Positions 47,189-56,091 of a DNA stretch of 64,000 bases are shown one piece after another. Numbering within the stretch: the stretch's first letter is position 1; each line of letters opens with the position of its first letter. Made by a program: the position numbers and the translations under genes. The notes beneath the pieces are model-generated. The model worked only from the letters and a program-made list of their open reading frames with translations. It was not told where the DNA came from and did not search any database. The DNA is taken from assembly GCF_964036635.1 (NCBI RefSeq), contig NZ_OZ038524.1, positions 1,474,001 to 1,538,000 of the forward strand. The letters are read 5' to 3'. This DNA comes from Tenacibaculum dicentrarchi (GTDB lineage Bacteria; Bacteroidota; Bacteroidia; Flavobacteriales; Flavobacteriaceae).

Positions 47189-47232
47189 ATGACTTTTATC
47201 ATTTTTAATAAACTATTTTCTACTGTACTTTG
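47189..47232 (+). promoter_or_regulatory. Crp/Fnr-type site and -7 box of the porin gene
   Basis: The palindrome ATGACTTTTATCAT (47189-47202; ATGA-N6-TCAT) is followed, 30.5 bp from its centre, by TACTTTG (47226-47232), a -7 box one base shorter than TAnnTTTG. The start codon is 18 bp further on. The layout is that of a class II activator promoter and matches four others in this window. Confidence 0.7.
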
Positions 47233-47250
47233 CTGTAGAAATAAACAATT

Positions 47251-48483
47251 ATGAAAACAAGTAAACTTTTTAGTACATTATTAATTCTTATTACAACAAT
47301 ATCTTACGGACAGTTAAAAGTAGATGCTGAACTTCGTACACGTTCAGAATACCGACATGGTGTTAAAACTTTAATTAAAGATAACCAAAATGCTGGTTTA
47401 TTTACTTCGCAGAGAACACGTTTAAATTTTTCACAATCTATTGAAAAATTAAATTTTTATGTAAGCGTACAAGATATTAGAGTTTGGGGAGATGTACCTC
47501 AATTAAACACTACCGATGCCAACGGATTAAGCTTACATCAAGCTTGGGCAGAAGTCTTGTTAGACCCTAATTACTCATTAAAATTAGGTCGTCAAGAAAT
47601 TATTTATGACGATAGTAGAATTTTTGGTAACGTAGGTTGGGCACAACAAGCTCGTAGCCATGATGTAGCTATCTTTAAATATAAAAGAGACGGAATTAAG
47701 TTAGATTTAGGTTTGGCTTTTAATCAATCAAAAGAAAACTTAACAGGAACAAATTTAACAACTCCAAAAACCTATAAAGCAATGCAATATGCTTGGTTAC
47801 ATAAAGATTGGAGTAATTTATCAGCAAGTTTCTTGTTTTTAAATAACGGTTCAAATACTAATAATGGATTAAAATATAGCCAAACTGTTGGTACGCATTT
47901 AAAAAGCAAACAAAATAATTTACAAGTAGCTGCTAATTTATATTATCAATTTGGTACTGATAAAATGAACAGAGATTTAAGTGCTTATTTAGTAGGTTTA
48001 GAAGGTAATTATAAAGTTTCAACCAAAACAAAATTAGGGCTAGGAATTGAATTACAAAGTGGTAATGATTACGATTCTAATGCTGGTGATAACAATGCTT
48101 TTACACCTTTATATGGAACAAATCATAAATTTAATGGATTTATGGATTATTTCTACGTAGGAAACCACGCAAATAATGTTGGTTTATTAGATATTTATGC
48201 TAAAGCTAATTTCAAATTAAATGAAAAATCAGGCTTAACGGCATTTATTCATAATTTTTCAGCAGCAGCAGATATTAATGCAAATGTTTCTAAGCAATTA
48301 GGTACAGAAATTGACCTTGTTTATGGATATAAATTCACAAAACAAATCGGTTTTAAAGCAGGATATTCTCAAATGTTTGCTTCAGAAGGAATGGAAGTTT
48401 TAAAAGGAACATCTGACAACAATACTAATAACTGGGCTTGGTTAATGGTTACTATTAAACCAACTTTATTCACCTCTAAATAA
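47251..48483 (+). CDS. Outer-membrane porin, alginate-export family
   Basis: 410 residues. A signal peptide (KLFSTLLILITTISYGQ) is followed by a beta barrel with motifs of the alginate-export domain (PF13372): LRTRSEYRHG, SQRTRLNFSQ, LHQAWAEVLLDPNYSLKLGR, DDSRIFGNVGWAQQARSHDV, and a C-terminal strand (WAWLMVTIKPT). The family name comes from AlgE but members in Bacteroidota are general small-solute barrels. The Crp/Fnr-type site in its promoter, shared with nos and nap, suggests a channel for nitrate, nitrite or another small anion during N-oxide respiration; that substrate is inferred. A strong hairpin terminator follows it. Confidence 0.82.
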   Translation: MKTSKLFSTLLILITTISYGQLKVDAELRTRSEYRHGVKTLIKDNQNAGLFTSQRTRLNFSQSIEKLNFYVSVQDIRVWGDVPQLNTTDANGLSLHQAWAEVLLDPNYSLKLGRQEIIYDDSRIFGNVGWAQQARSHDVAIFKYKRDGIKLDLGLAFNQSKENLTGTNLTTPKTYKAMQYAWLHKDWSNLSASFLFLNNGSNTNNGLKYSQTVGTHLKSKQNNLQVAANLYYQFGTDKMNRDLSAYLVGLEGNYKVSTKTKLGLGIELQSGNDYDSNAGDNNAFTPLYGTNHKFNGFMDYFYVGNHANNVGLLDIYAKANFKLNEKSGLTAFIHNFSAAADINANVSKQLGTEIDLVYGYKFTKQIGFKAGYSQMFASEGMEVLKGTSDNNTNNWAWLMVTIKPTLFTSK

Positions 48484-48513
48484 TATAAAAACAACCTTTT
48501 TCAATACACTTAG

Positions 48514-48545
48514 CAACGTATTTATTTTAACGAATAAATGCGTTG
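48514..48545 (+). terminator. Intrinsic terminator after the porin gene
   Basis: CAACGTATTTATT pairs with AATAAATGCGTTG (one G-U pair) around a 6-base loop, followed by a run of six T. Confidence 0.85.
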
Positions 48546-48620
48546 TTTTTTCTTCGGATATTCTTCATTTTACAATATTCTCCTTTTATTCTCTTCTATT
48601 TTCAAATGATTTTTCAACTA

Positions 48621-48642
48621 TTTTTACGTACTTTTTACGTAC
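48621..48642 (+). repeat. Tandem 11-bp direct repeat before the polytopic His-rich gene
   Basis: TTTTTACGTAC occurs twice head to tail, ending 10 bp before the ATG at 48653. Each copy contains the palindrome TACGTA. It may be a regulator binding site; the second copy runs into TACTTTTA, a weak -7-like box that would make a nearly leaderless transcript. Confidence 0.5.
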
Positions 48643-48652
48643 TTTTATCTGT

Positions 48653-49906
48653 ATGAAAACTTCGTTAAACACTTCTTTTAATTTATTACAAAAACACAGT
48701 AAAGTAGCCATAGGATATTTTATTTTAATTGCTTTTTTAGGTGTTTTACTTCGTGTTTTTGCAGTAATTGACCTACCAATAAATTATCGTTTTATGGTAC
48801 ATGCACATTCACATGTTGCTTTGCTAGGTTGGGTTTATACTGCTTTAACTACGCTTATTTTTAAATTGTATTTAGATAAAAAAACACTTCACACTAGTTA
48901 CAAGCAATTATTTTGGGCAACCCAAATAACCATTATTGGCATGCTGATTAGCTTTCCATTTACAGGCTACGCATTTTTTTCGATTGTATTTTCCACCCTG
49001 TTTTTAATAGCTTCTTATTTCTTCGGATATCTCTTTTTTAAACACAGTTCAACCTTACAAAAACAAACAAATTCATACAAATGTATTCGCATAGCCTTAT
49101 GGTTTATGATTATTTCAAGCTTAGGACCTTGGGCTTTAGGAATTATTATAAAAACAGCAGGAAGTAGCTCAAGTTTATACCGAAATGCCATTTATTTTTA
49201 CCTTCATTTTCAATACAACGGCTGGTTTATTTTAGCACTTTTCGGCGTGTTTTTTTATCTTTTAGAACAACATAATATTATTCTTCCTAAAAAGATATTT
49301 AAACGCTTTTTTTGGATGCTAAACATAGGCGTTGTACTAACCTTCACAATTTCCTTGTTATGGAACAAACCAAGTTTTACACTCTATTTAATTGCTAGTT
49401 TTGGTGCTTTATTACAAGGAATTGCTTTTTATATTTTAAGCAAACATTTACTTGCTGATTCTCAAAAGATAAAAAACATTTTTTCAGGAATTATTTTTAA
49501 AGGATTAAAGATTGTTTACCTACTTTTTATGCTAAAATTAATTTTTCAATTTACAGGAACATTTCCTTATTTTTCAGCTATTATTTTTTCAAATATCGAT
49601 TTTATAATCGGCTATTTACATTTTAATTTTTTAGGAATTGTAAGTATTTCATTGCTTGTTTTTTTACAGCAATTTCAATTGATACGGCTATCAAAAAAAA
49701 GCCTACTCTTTTACATAATAGGCTTTTTATTAACCGAAATTGTAATTTTTTACAAAGGAATTATTGTTTGGTTAAATCTTGATTTAATAAATTATTACTC
49801 TGAATATTTAGTCGCAGTTAGCCTACTTTTTTTAGTTGCAATAGCAATAATTTTCAGCCAACAATTTAAAAAGAAACAAGCTGTTAAAATATTCTCTCAA
49901 AAATAA
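48653..49906 (+). CDS. Polytopic membrane protein with heme-ligand-like histidines (NnrS/heme-copper oxidase-like)
   Basis: 417 residues with about 11-12 membrane helices. A His-rich motif at the start of the second helix (FMVHAHSHVALLGWVYTALT) and others (FYLHFQYNGWFILALFG, YLHFNFLGIVSI) recall heme-binding helices in NnrS and heme-copper oxidase subunit I proteins. The usual active-site copper ligands of an oxidase were not found. It lies between the porin and nadB, and I do not recognise it as a named family with certainty. An NO- or heme-related membrane function is plausible from motif and neighbourhood. It has no Crp/Fnr-type site of its own but carries a tandem repeat just upstream. 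Confidence 0.6.
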   Translation: MKTSLNTSFNLLQKHSKVAIGYFILIAFLGVLLRVFAVIDLPINYRFMVHAHSHVALLGWVYTALTTLIFKLYLDKKTLHTSYKQLFWATQITIIGMLISFPFTGYAFFSIVFSTLFLIASYFFGYLFFKHSSTLQKQTNSYKCIRIALWFMIISSLGPWALGIIIKTAGSSSSLYRNAIYFYLHFQYNGWFILALFGVFFYLLEQHNIILPKKIFKRFFWMLNIGVVLTFTISLLWNKPSFTLYLIASFGALLQGIAFYILSKHLLADSQKIKNIFSGIIFKGLKIVYLLFMLKLIFQFTGTFPYFSAIIFSNIDFIIGYLHFNFLGIVSISLLVFLQQFQLIRLSKKSLLFYIIGFLLTEIVIFYKGIIVWLNLDLINYYSEYLVAVSLLFLVAIAIIFSQQFKKKQAVKIFSQK

Positions 49907-49908
49907 AC

Positions 49909-49941
49909 AGACCTCACAGGTTTTTAAAAGCTGTGAGGTCT
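49909..49941. terminator. Perfect 11-bp hairpin between convergent genes
   Basis: AGACCTCACAG pairs with CTGTGAGGTCT around an 11-base T/A loop. The sequence resembles a palindrome (GACCTCACAGG ... CCTGTGAGGTC) that I recall as frequent between flavobacterial genes. It lies 3 bp after the stop of the upstream gene and probably ends both convergent transcripts, although T runs are short. Confidence 0.7.
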
Positions 49942-50032
49942 AATATTTAACTTAGCGCCTGTTTAAGTTTTATCAAAAAAAGTTTTATAACAAGAAAACA
50001 GAAAATCTCATCCGTCAACCTAAATTTGGTTT

Positions 50033-51658
50033 TTAAACAGGTTCTAAAATATAATCAATATTATAATGACCGCCTTTATTTTCTGATTGTGCTGCCGATT
50101 GACTAATAATTAAATGTGCAACATTAACCATATTCCTTAATTCACAAAGTGGAACACTTATTTTTGAATTTTTATATAATGTTTCAACTTTATTATATAA
50201 AGATGCTAATTTAATTTTAGCATTTTCTAAACCTTCATTACTTCTAACAATTCCCGCATTATTACGCATTAATTGCTGTAATTCTTCTACATATTCTTTA
50301 ATTAAAGCCTCATTATCTGAAAACACTATTTTTTTAGATTTCCATTGAGGAATAGTATTTTCTTGATTCGATTTATCATCTTCTAGATTATTTTCAGCTA
50401 AATATTTATAAATATTATCAGCATACACCAAGGCTTCTAATAATGAATTAGAGGCTAATCTATTAGCACCATGTAAACCAGTTCTTGATGTTTCTCCACA
50501 AGAAAACAAGTTTTTAATAGCTGTTTTCCCATTTTTATCAACAACAACCCCACCACACATATAATGCGATGCAGGAACTACAGGAATCCAATCTTTAGCA
50601 ATGTCAATATATAACGATTTACATTTTTGATAAATAGTAGGGAAATGATTTTTAAAATTTTCGATATCTAAATGTGTGCAATCTAAATAAACATGTGTAT
50701 CTCCTGATTTTTTCAACTCTTTATAAATACACTGCGATACAATATCACGAGAAGCTAATTCTGCTCGTTTATCATAAGTAAGCATAAAACGATTTCCTTT
50801 TTTATCACGTAAATAAGCTCCAAAACCTCTTACAGCTTCTGAAATTAAAAAAGAAGAACTTTGTTCTTTTTGATATAAAACTGTAGGATGAAATTGTACA
50901 AACTCCATATCTAAAATAGTAGCTTTTGCACGATATGCCATCGCAATACCATCGCCTGTAGCAATTACAGGATTAGTGGTATGCCCATAAACACTTCCTA
51001 CACCACCCGAAGCCAACAACGTATTATCGGCTTTTATGGTAAAAATTTCGGAAGTTTTTTCATTCAATACATAGGCCCCAAAACAAGTTAAATCCGTTGA
51101 TGATTCTATAACTTTTTCTGTGGTATTTTTTGATGACTTAGCGGAAGGTTTTGCTATTTTTAACTGATGGTTTGTAATTAAATCTATCGCAAAATAATGT
51201 GGTAATACTGTTACATTTTTTAACTGATGCACACGTTTTAACAAAGCTCTTTCTACCTCATATCCTGTAATATCTTTGTGATGAACAACCCGATATTCTG
51301 AATGTCCACCTTCTTTTGCTAAATCAAAAGCGCCTGTACTATCAGTATCAAAATTAGCCCCCCAAAGCACTAATTCTTTAAACCGTTTAGGACCTTGTTT
51401 AACCACCATTTCAACGACTTTTTTATCGCAAAGCCCTGCACCGGCAATTAAAGTATCGGCAATATGTTTTTGAAAAGAATCTTCATCTTTATCTAAAACA
51501 ACTGCCACGCCTCCTTGGGCATATTTTGTATTCGATTCATCTTCGTTTCCTTTTGTAATTATGGTAATGGTTTTATCAGCAAATTTCTCTGCCATTTTTA
51601 CCGCAAAAGTTAATCCTGCAACCCCTGAACCTATGACTAAATAATTTGTTTGAATCAT
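50033..51658 (-). CDS. nadB: L-aspartate oxidase
   Basis: 541 residues. It oxidises L-aspartate to iminoaspartate with FAD in the first step of de novo NAD synthesis. It can use oxygen or fumarate as acceptor, so it works without oxygen. Visible are the FAD motif GSGVAGLTFAVKMAE, SNTKYAQGGVAVV, HHKDITGYEVERALL, EFVQFHPT, EAVRGFGAYLRD, the active-site region SHYMCGGVVVDKNG, and SCGETSRTGLHGANRLASNS. A lysine/serine-rich insertion (about residues 168-190) is not typical. It starts one base after the nadA stop, so the two are an operon. Confidence 0.93.
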   Translation of the reverse strand: MIQTNYLVIGSGVAGLTFAVKMAEKFADKTITIITKGNEDESNTKYAQGGVAVVLDKDEDSFQKHIADTLIAGAGLCDKKVVEMVVKQGPKRFKELVLWGANFDTDSTGAFDLAKEGGHSEYRVVHHKDITGYEVERALLKRVHQLKNVTVLPHYFAIDLITNHQLKIAKPSAKSSKNTTEKVIESSTDLTCFGAYVLNEKTSEIFTIKADNTLLASGGVGSVYGHTTNPVIATGDGIAMAYRAKATILDMEFVQFHPTVLYQKEQSSSFLISEAVRGFGAYLRDKKGNRFMLTYDKRAELASRDIVSQCIYKELKKSGDTHVYLDCTHLDIENFKNHFPTIYQKCKSLYIDIAKDWIPVVPASHYMCGGVVVDKNGKTAIKNLFSCGETSRTGLHGANRLASNSLLEALVYADNIYKYLAENNLEDDKSNQENTIPQWKSKKIVFSDNEALIKEYVEELQQLMRNNAGIVRSNEGLENAKIKLASLYNKVETLYKNSKISVPLCELRNMVNVAHLIISQSAAQSENKGGHYNIDYILEPV

Positions 51659-52585
51659 TTATTTTGATATATCAAGCATTCGTTGAATAGGAATTAAAGC
51701 ACGCTCACGGATTGTTTTATTAACTTCTATTGTAGGGCTTTCTGTTACTAAACAATTGTATAATTTTTGCATAGTATTTACCTTCATATAAGCACATTCG
51801 CTACAAGCACAAGTCGTATCTTCCTTTACAGGAGCGGGAATTAATTCAGCCGTTGGAACTTCTTGCTTCATTTTATGTAAAATACCAACTTCAGTTGCTA
51901 CGATAAATTTCCCTGTTGGATGTTCTTTTACATAATTTATCATTCCTGCAGTAGACCCAACGTAAGTAGCTGTTTTTAAAATATGCTCTTCCGATTCTGG
52001 GTGTGCAATAATTTTATAGTCTGGATATTTTTGACATAACTCCGCTAATTTATCTAAAGAAAAAGCTTCATGAACTACACAGCTTCCGTCCCAAAGTAGC
52101 ATCTCTCTACCTGTTTCTTGCATAATATAATTTCCTAAATTTCTATCAGGAGCAAAAATAATTGGCGTTTCAGCGGGTATAGATTCTACTATTTTCAAGG
52201 CATTAGACGAGGTACAAACAATATCGGTAAGCGCCTTTACCTCAGCACTACAATTTACGTAAGTAATAACGGTATGATTCGGGTGTTTTTTAACGAATTT
52301 CTCAAAGGAATCGGCAGGGCAAGATTCTGCTAACGAACATCCAGCATTTAAATCGGGTAAAACAACTTTTTTCGTTGGATTTAAAATTTTTGCAGTTTCC
52401 GCCATAAAATGAACACCTGCGAACACAATTATATCTGCGGTTGTTTCTGCTGCTTTTTGTGATAAACCTAAGCTATCTCCTACATAATCCGCAACATCCT
52501 GAATAGCAGTATCTTGATAATAATGTGCTAATATAATGGCATTCTTTTTGTTTTTAAGCGCTGTAATTTTTTCCTTTAATGTCAT
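51659..52585 (-). CDS. nadA: Quinolinate synthase A
   Basis: 308 residues. It condenses iminoaspartate with dihydroxyacetone phosphate to quinolinate and needs an oxygen-sensitive [4Fe-4S] cluster. The cluster cysteines are seen in the three expected places: [22 protein letters not shown] (with DIVCTSSNA after it), and [13 protein letters not shown]. Other motifs are [17 protein letters not shown] and [11 protein letters not shown]. It is first in the nadA-nadB operon. Its promoter has a Crp/Fnr-type palindrome and a perfect -7 box, like the nos and nap promoters. Confidence 0.95.
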   Translation of the reverse strand: MTLKEKITALKNKKNAIILAHYYQDTAIQDVADYVGDSLGLSQKAAETTADIIVFAGVHFMAETAKILNPTKKVVLPDLNAGCSLAESCPADSFEKFVKKHPNHTVITYVNCSAEVKALTDIVCTSSNALKIVESIPAETPIIFAPDRNLGNYIMQETGREMLLWDGSCVVHEAFSLDKLAELCQKYPDYKIIAHPESEEHILKTATYVGSTAGMINYVKEHPTGKFIVATEVGILHKMKQEVPTAELIPAPVKEDTTCACSECAYMKVNTMQKLYNCLVTESPTIEVNKTIRERALIPIQRMLDISK

Positions 52586-52602
52586 AATCTGTTATTAAAG
52601 GG

Positions 52603-52646
52603 CAAAATTATCATTTTACAAAAAGTTAAAACATGATATAAATCAT
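52603..52646 (-). promoter_or_regulatory. Crp/Fnr-type site and -7 box of nadA-nadB
   Basis: The palindrome ATGATTTATATCAT on the minus strand (52633-52646; ATGA-N6-TCAT) has its centre exactly 29.5 bp from the first base of TAATTTTG (52610-52603), a perfect TAnnTTTG box. The nadA ATG follows 17 bp later. Spacing equals that of the nos promoter. Confidence 0.72.
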
Positions 52647-52656
52647 TAAATTAATT

Positions 52657-52692
52657 TAGAGCCTGTTTAAAATTTCTTTAAAACAGGCTCTA
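52657..52692 (-). terminator. Hairpin after the 598-residue protein gene
   Basis: TAGAGCCTGTTT pairs perfectly with AAACAGGCTCTA (12 bp) around a 12-base loop, 8 bp after the stop of the upstream gene. No long T run follows on the minus strand, so it may stabilise the 3' end rather than stop RNA polymerase strongly. Confidence 0.6.
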
Positions 52693-52699
52693 AGTATTT

Positions 52700-54496
52700 T
52701 TATAATATTTCAATAGCTAATGCTATTTTATTGATGTTTTGGTTACTTAATTTTAAGTCGGCTAAAACAGTTGGACAATGTAACATAGCACTTTGATATT
52801 CGTTATTAAATAAGTCTTTATAATACAACAAACCTTCTTTTAAATTCTTAACAAAAGTTTTTAAATATTTAATTTCCTTCGGAGAAGCTTCTGCAGTAGT
52901 TTCTTCTAATTTATTTTTTAAATAATCAATATAAATATTCAATTCTTTGATAAATAAATTAGGTCTTTCTAAGCTTGTAACACTTGCCGATTGTCCGTAA
53001 ATTGTTTTTGTAATTTCCTTTAAACTCATCTTTTTAGAAAAATAAGCAATATTAGGGCTAGGACAAACCGACACACCATCACCTTCTGTTTTGGTATCTA
53101 AACCGTACGCCAATAAAGCCGAAGTTCCTAAGCCAACACAGGTACAGCTTTTGGCTATTATTTTAGAATATTCTTTATAGTAAGCTTCTTTTGGTAAGTT
53201 TTGAGCCGTTAATTCTTTTATTTTTAAATGCTGAAATTGCCTTGAAGCCGTACAAACTCCTTTTTCATTAAACTCTTTATTTAAAGCGATAAATTTTTTC
53301 GGGCAAGAACTTCCAGGTCGTCCTTTATCAATAAAAGATTGCTTTTCTAAGTCTTTTGTATTTCCTTTTAAATTATAAAATGGCACACCTAATGGTGAAA
53401 TATCACTCAAATAAACATCCTTTTCTTTGGCTTTAATTAATTTATTTAATGTTTTTTCATCGACCGTTGTAGCTTCAGGAACTAATAAAAAAGGCGTTCC
53501 CCACCCCACAGAATCTACTTGATAATGATCTAGTAAAAATTGATGTTCATCAGCAGTACCAACGCCTCCTTGTGCCGATATTTTAAAAGTTAAATCGGTT
53601 TCTGGAACTACATATTCTTTTTTATCTAAAGCAGAAAAAAGTAAACTTTGAATTGACTCTTGTAATTCTGCTCTTTTCAATTTAAATTCCTCTAAAACAG
53701 GTCCTAATAAATACCCATCAGTTGCGAAAGCATGTCCCCCACAATTTAAGCCAGATTCTATGCGATATTCCGATACCCAAATTCCTTTTTTCGCTAAAAA
53801 TTTCCCTTGGATTAATGCCGAACGGTAATCACTTACTTTTAAAATAATTTTCTTGTTGATATGCCCATTTTTATCAGGATAAAAGCCTTTAAAATTCTCT
53901 AAATAAGCATATAACCTAGGATTCATACCTGCCGAAAATACTACTGACGAATTAACATCGCTATTTGCAAAACCTCTTAAAGCGGCATGTGCATCGTTAT
54001 ATTCAATAGCTAATTTATCGGTTTTAGTATAATTATCTTTATCAACTTTAGTCATAATATTTACATCAATCTGACCCATTGATAAATTTTCTTTTAACCA
54101 ATCAGCAACTTTTTTTACATCAAAATTACTGCTCGTTACCTTTACAAATTCTTGTTTTAATGATGATGAATCTGGAATATCTTCAAAAAAATCAACAATA
54201 TCTTGCTTTGTTTGGGTTATGTTCTGCTTAAATTCTTCAAATTTTTCTTCTGAAAGTGATTTGATTAAATTCAAGTAAGAAGTAACTCTTTCAGCTCTAA
54301 AATCGTCCATTTTTTCGGTTATTTCATCGTATGGAATTTTAAATTTCAACGAATACATTTTTCGTATCTTTTCTAATAAAATATCGTCGACTAATGAAAT
54401 AACAGAATCGATTCCAAATCGTGAAACTTTTAATGGAGAATCTATGGTAAATCCTATTCCCATAACAGGAATATGAAATGAATGTGTTTTTAACAT
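52700..54496 (-). CDS. Uncharacterised FMN-barrel-like protein with a Cys-rich C-terminal half
   Basis: 598 residues, not a family I can name. The middle resembles nitronate monooxygenase or related FMN TIM barrels: ESGLNCGGHAFATDG (247-261), KISAQGGVGTADEHQFLLDH (305-324), and SVGWGTPFLLVPEAT (329-343). Residues 1-130 are mostly helical. The C-terminal half carries Cys398, Cys415, Cys451, Cys453 and Cys478 (SSCPKK, GVCTASRQ, SCTCVG, VCPSPN), which may bind a metal or Fe-S cluster. It has its own Crp/Fnr-type promoter with the same palindrome core as the nos promoter, and lies just after nosY. A role in nitrogen-oxide metabolism or protection from reactive nitrogen is inferred from context only. 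Confidence 0.7.
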   Translation of the reverse strand: MLKTHSFHIPVMGIGFTIDSPLKVSRFGIDSVISLVDDILLEKIRKMYSLKFKIPYDEITEKMDDFRAERVTSYLNLIKSLSEEKFEEFKQNITQTKQDIVDFFEDIPDSSSLKQEFVKVTSSNFDVKKVADWLKENLSMGQIDVNIMTKVDKDNYTKTDKLAIEYNDAHAALRGFANSDVNSSVVFSAGMNPRLYAYLENFKGFYPDKNGHINKKIILKVSDYRSALIQGKFLAKKGIWVSEYRIESGLNCGGHAFATDGYLLGPVLEEFKLKRAELQESIQSLLFSALDKKEYVVPETDLTFKISAQGGVGTADEHQFLLDHYQVDSVGWGTPFLLVPEATTVDEKTLNKLIKAKEKDVYLSDISPLGVPFYNLKGNTKDLEKQSFIDKGRPGSSCPKKFIALNKEFNEKGVCTASRQFQHLKIKELTAQNLPKEAYYKEYSKIIAKSCTCVGLGTSALLAYGLDTKTEGDGVSVCPSPNIAYFSKKMSLKEITKTIYGQSASVTSLERPNLFIKELNIYIDYLKNKLEETTAEASPKEIKYLKTFVKNLKEGLLYYKDLFNNEYQSAMLHCPTVLADLKLSNQNINKIALAIEIL

Positions 54497-54521
54497 AGTT
54501 TATAAATTATAATTTAAAAAC

Positions 54522-54565
54522 GCAATCTACTCGTACCGATTGTCTTATTACATGACAAATATCAT
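54522..54565 (-). promoter_or_regulatory. Crp/Fnr-type site and -7-like box of the 598-residue protein gene
   Basis: The palindrome core, ATGACAAATATCAT on the plus strand (54552-54565), is identical over 17 bases (ACATGACAAATATCATA) to that before the nos operon. The minus-strand TAGATTGC starts at 54529, 29.5 bp from the centre, and is a weaker -7 box. Confidence 0.68.
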
Positions 54566-54608
54566 ATTATATATTTTTAATAATGAATCTTTTAAATCCA
54601 AAACACAG

Positions 54609-55391
54609 CTAAAAATCTTTCTTTTTTGCTTTTGATATAATTCTAAAAACAGGTATAAAAGTCCATAAAAACAAAACAATTGTTGATATAATCATTCCAA
54701 AACTTGTACCAAAAAATTTTTGAAAAACTGCGCCTGTATAGCCTAACAAAGCTGAAATATCTAGTTTTAATAAGATTAAAATTCGCGATAAATCTATAGG
54801 ATTAAACATCGTAGCAAACAACGAAAATTTATCTAACGGATATTCTTGCATTAGTACTAATGAAATTAAAAATAAACCATCATAAATAACCGCTAAAAAT
54901 AACCATACCAAAATAGCGTAGCCAAATCCTTTAATTTTATTTTCATTTGACAAGGCAATATTAAAAGCTAAAGCCACAAAAATAAAAGTTAAAAAAGCCC
55001 CCACAACAATAAGCGAACCAAAGTTAAAAATATCATTAGATTGAAGTAATCCGTAGGCTAAAAAAGGAATTCCTAAGCCAATTACTAAACTTAATGATAA
55101 CGAAATTGCTACTCCTAAATATTGTCCCATAAAAATAGTTGACCTTTTTAAAGGCTGTGCGAGCAGTAATTCGGTAAATTCTCGGGAATTATAAAAATAC
55201 ATCACTCCAAAAATTGTTCCGATTAATGGCGTAAGCACCACGATAACATTCATTAAGGTAATTACCGCTTTTGACACATCATTATTTAAAAATAATAATA
55301 CAAAACCAAGGGCTAAATAAAATAAAAAATATACGTAACTCCAACTGCTACGCATTAAATCGAAAAAACTGTATTTTAATATTTTAAACAT
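54609..55391 (-). CDS. nosY: Nos ABC transporter permease NosY
   Basis: 260 residues with six membrane helices and the ABC-2 type pattern (GVMYFYNSREFTELLLAQPL). NosY with NosF and NosD forms the NosDFY complex that supplies a sulfur or copper function to maturing N2O reductase. The gene overlaps the end of nosF by 8 bases. It is the last gene of the main nos unit; the next gene downstream has its own promoter. Confidence 0.9.
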   Translation of the reverse strand: MFKILKYSFFDLMRSSWSYVYFLFYLALGFVLLFLNNDVSKAVITLMNVIVVLTPLIGTIFGVMYFYNSREFTELLLAQPLKRSTIFMGQYLGVAISLSLSLVIGLGIPFLAYGLLQSNDIFNFGSLIVVGAFLTFIFVALAFNIALSNENKIKGFGYAILVWLFLAVIYDGLFLISLVLMQEYPLDKFSLFATMFNPIDLSRILILLKLDISALLGYTGAVFQKFFGTSFGMIISTIVLFLWTFIPVFRIISKAKKKDF

Positions 55392-56091
55392 TTTCTTTAA
55401 TTAAAATCGCTGCAATTGCGTGTTCTAAATCTGTTTGTTTTGTCTGTTCTTTTATAGCTAACAATGTACCTTTAAAATAAATTTTACCGTCTAACAAAAA
55501 CACTATTTCATCTGCCATTTCTTCCACAAAACTCATAATATGAGAGGTTATTAAAATGGTTTTACCTTTTTGTTTTTCCGCTAAAATTATCTTCTTTAAA
55601 TTCAATAAAGAAATTGGATCTAAACCTGTGGTTGGCTCGTCTAAAATAATTAAATCGCTGTCAAACATAAAAGTCAAAATAATATTTACTTTCTGTTTTG
55701 TTCCTCCTGATAAATTCCCTAATTTTTTGTCCAAAAAAGGTGCTAAACTAAATAAATCAATAAAATCTTGGTCTTTTGCAAGTTTAGGTCGTAAATTTTT
55801 AACCATTTTAAGCAATTCATTCACTGTTAAATTACTTGGAAAATTAGCAATTTGTGGCAAATAATTGATATTATTTCGATATTCATGTTTTTTTAAGGCA
55901 TTTTCTCCTTCAATTTCAATTACTCCTTCGTTAGGAATTACCATTCCTAAAATGCTTTTTATCAAAGTAGTTTTTCCTGAGCCGTTAGGTCCTAATACCG
56001 CAAAAATACCGCCAGATTTAATACTTAAATCTAAGCCTTTTAAAACGGCTACTTTACCAAATTTTTTATATAAATTTTTTATTTCAATCAT
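55384..56091 (-). CDS. nosF: Nos ABC transporter ATPase NosF
   Basis: 235 residues. Walker A is GPNGSGKTT (34-42), the signature LSGGTKQK, Walker B LIILDEPTTGLD, and the switch His is in LITSH. It powers the NosDFY complex at the inner membrane. It overlaps nosD by 4 bases (ATGA) and nosY by 8 bases, so the three are translationally coupled. The length is shorter than proteobacterial NosF (about 300) but usual for Bacteroidota. Confidence 0.93.
   Translation of the reverse strand: MIEIKNLYKKFGKVAVLKGLDLSIKSGGIFAVLGPNGSGKTTLIKSILGMVIPNEGVIEIEGENALKKHEYRNNINYLPQIANFPSNLTVNELLKMVKNLRPKLAKDQDFIDLFSLAPFLDKKLGNLSGGTKQKVNIILTFMFDSDLIILDEPTTGLDPISLLNLKKIILAEKQKGKTILITSHIMSFVEEMADEIVFLLDGKIYFKGTLLAIKEQTKQTDLEHAIAAILIKENV

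Noticed and set aside
49955..50043. Inverted repeat CCTGTTTAA ... TTAAACAGG near the nadB stop
   Set aside because: Only 9 bp over a gap of about 70 bp, and one arm is the coding end of nadB; likely chance.
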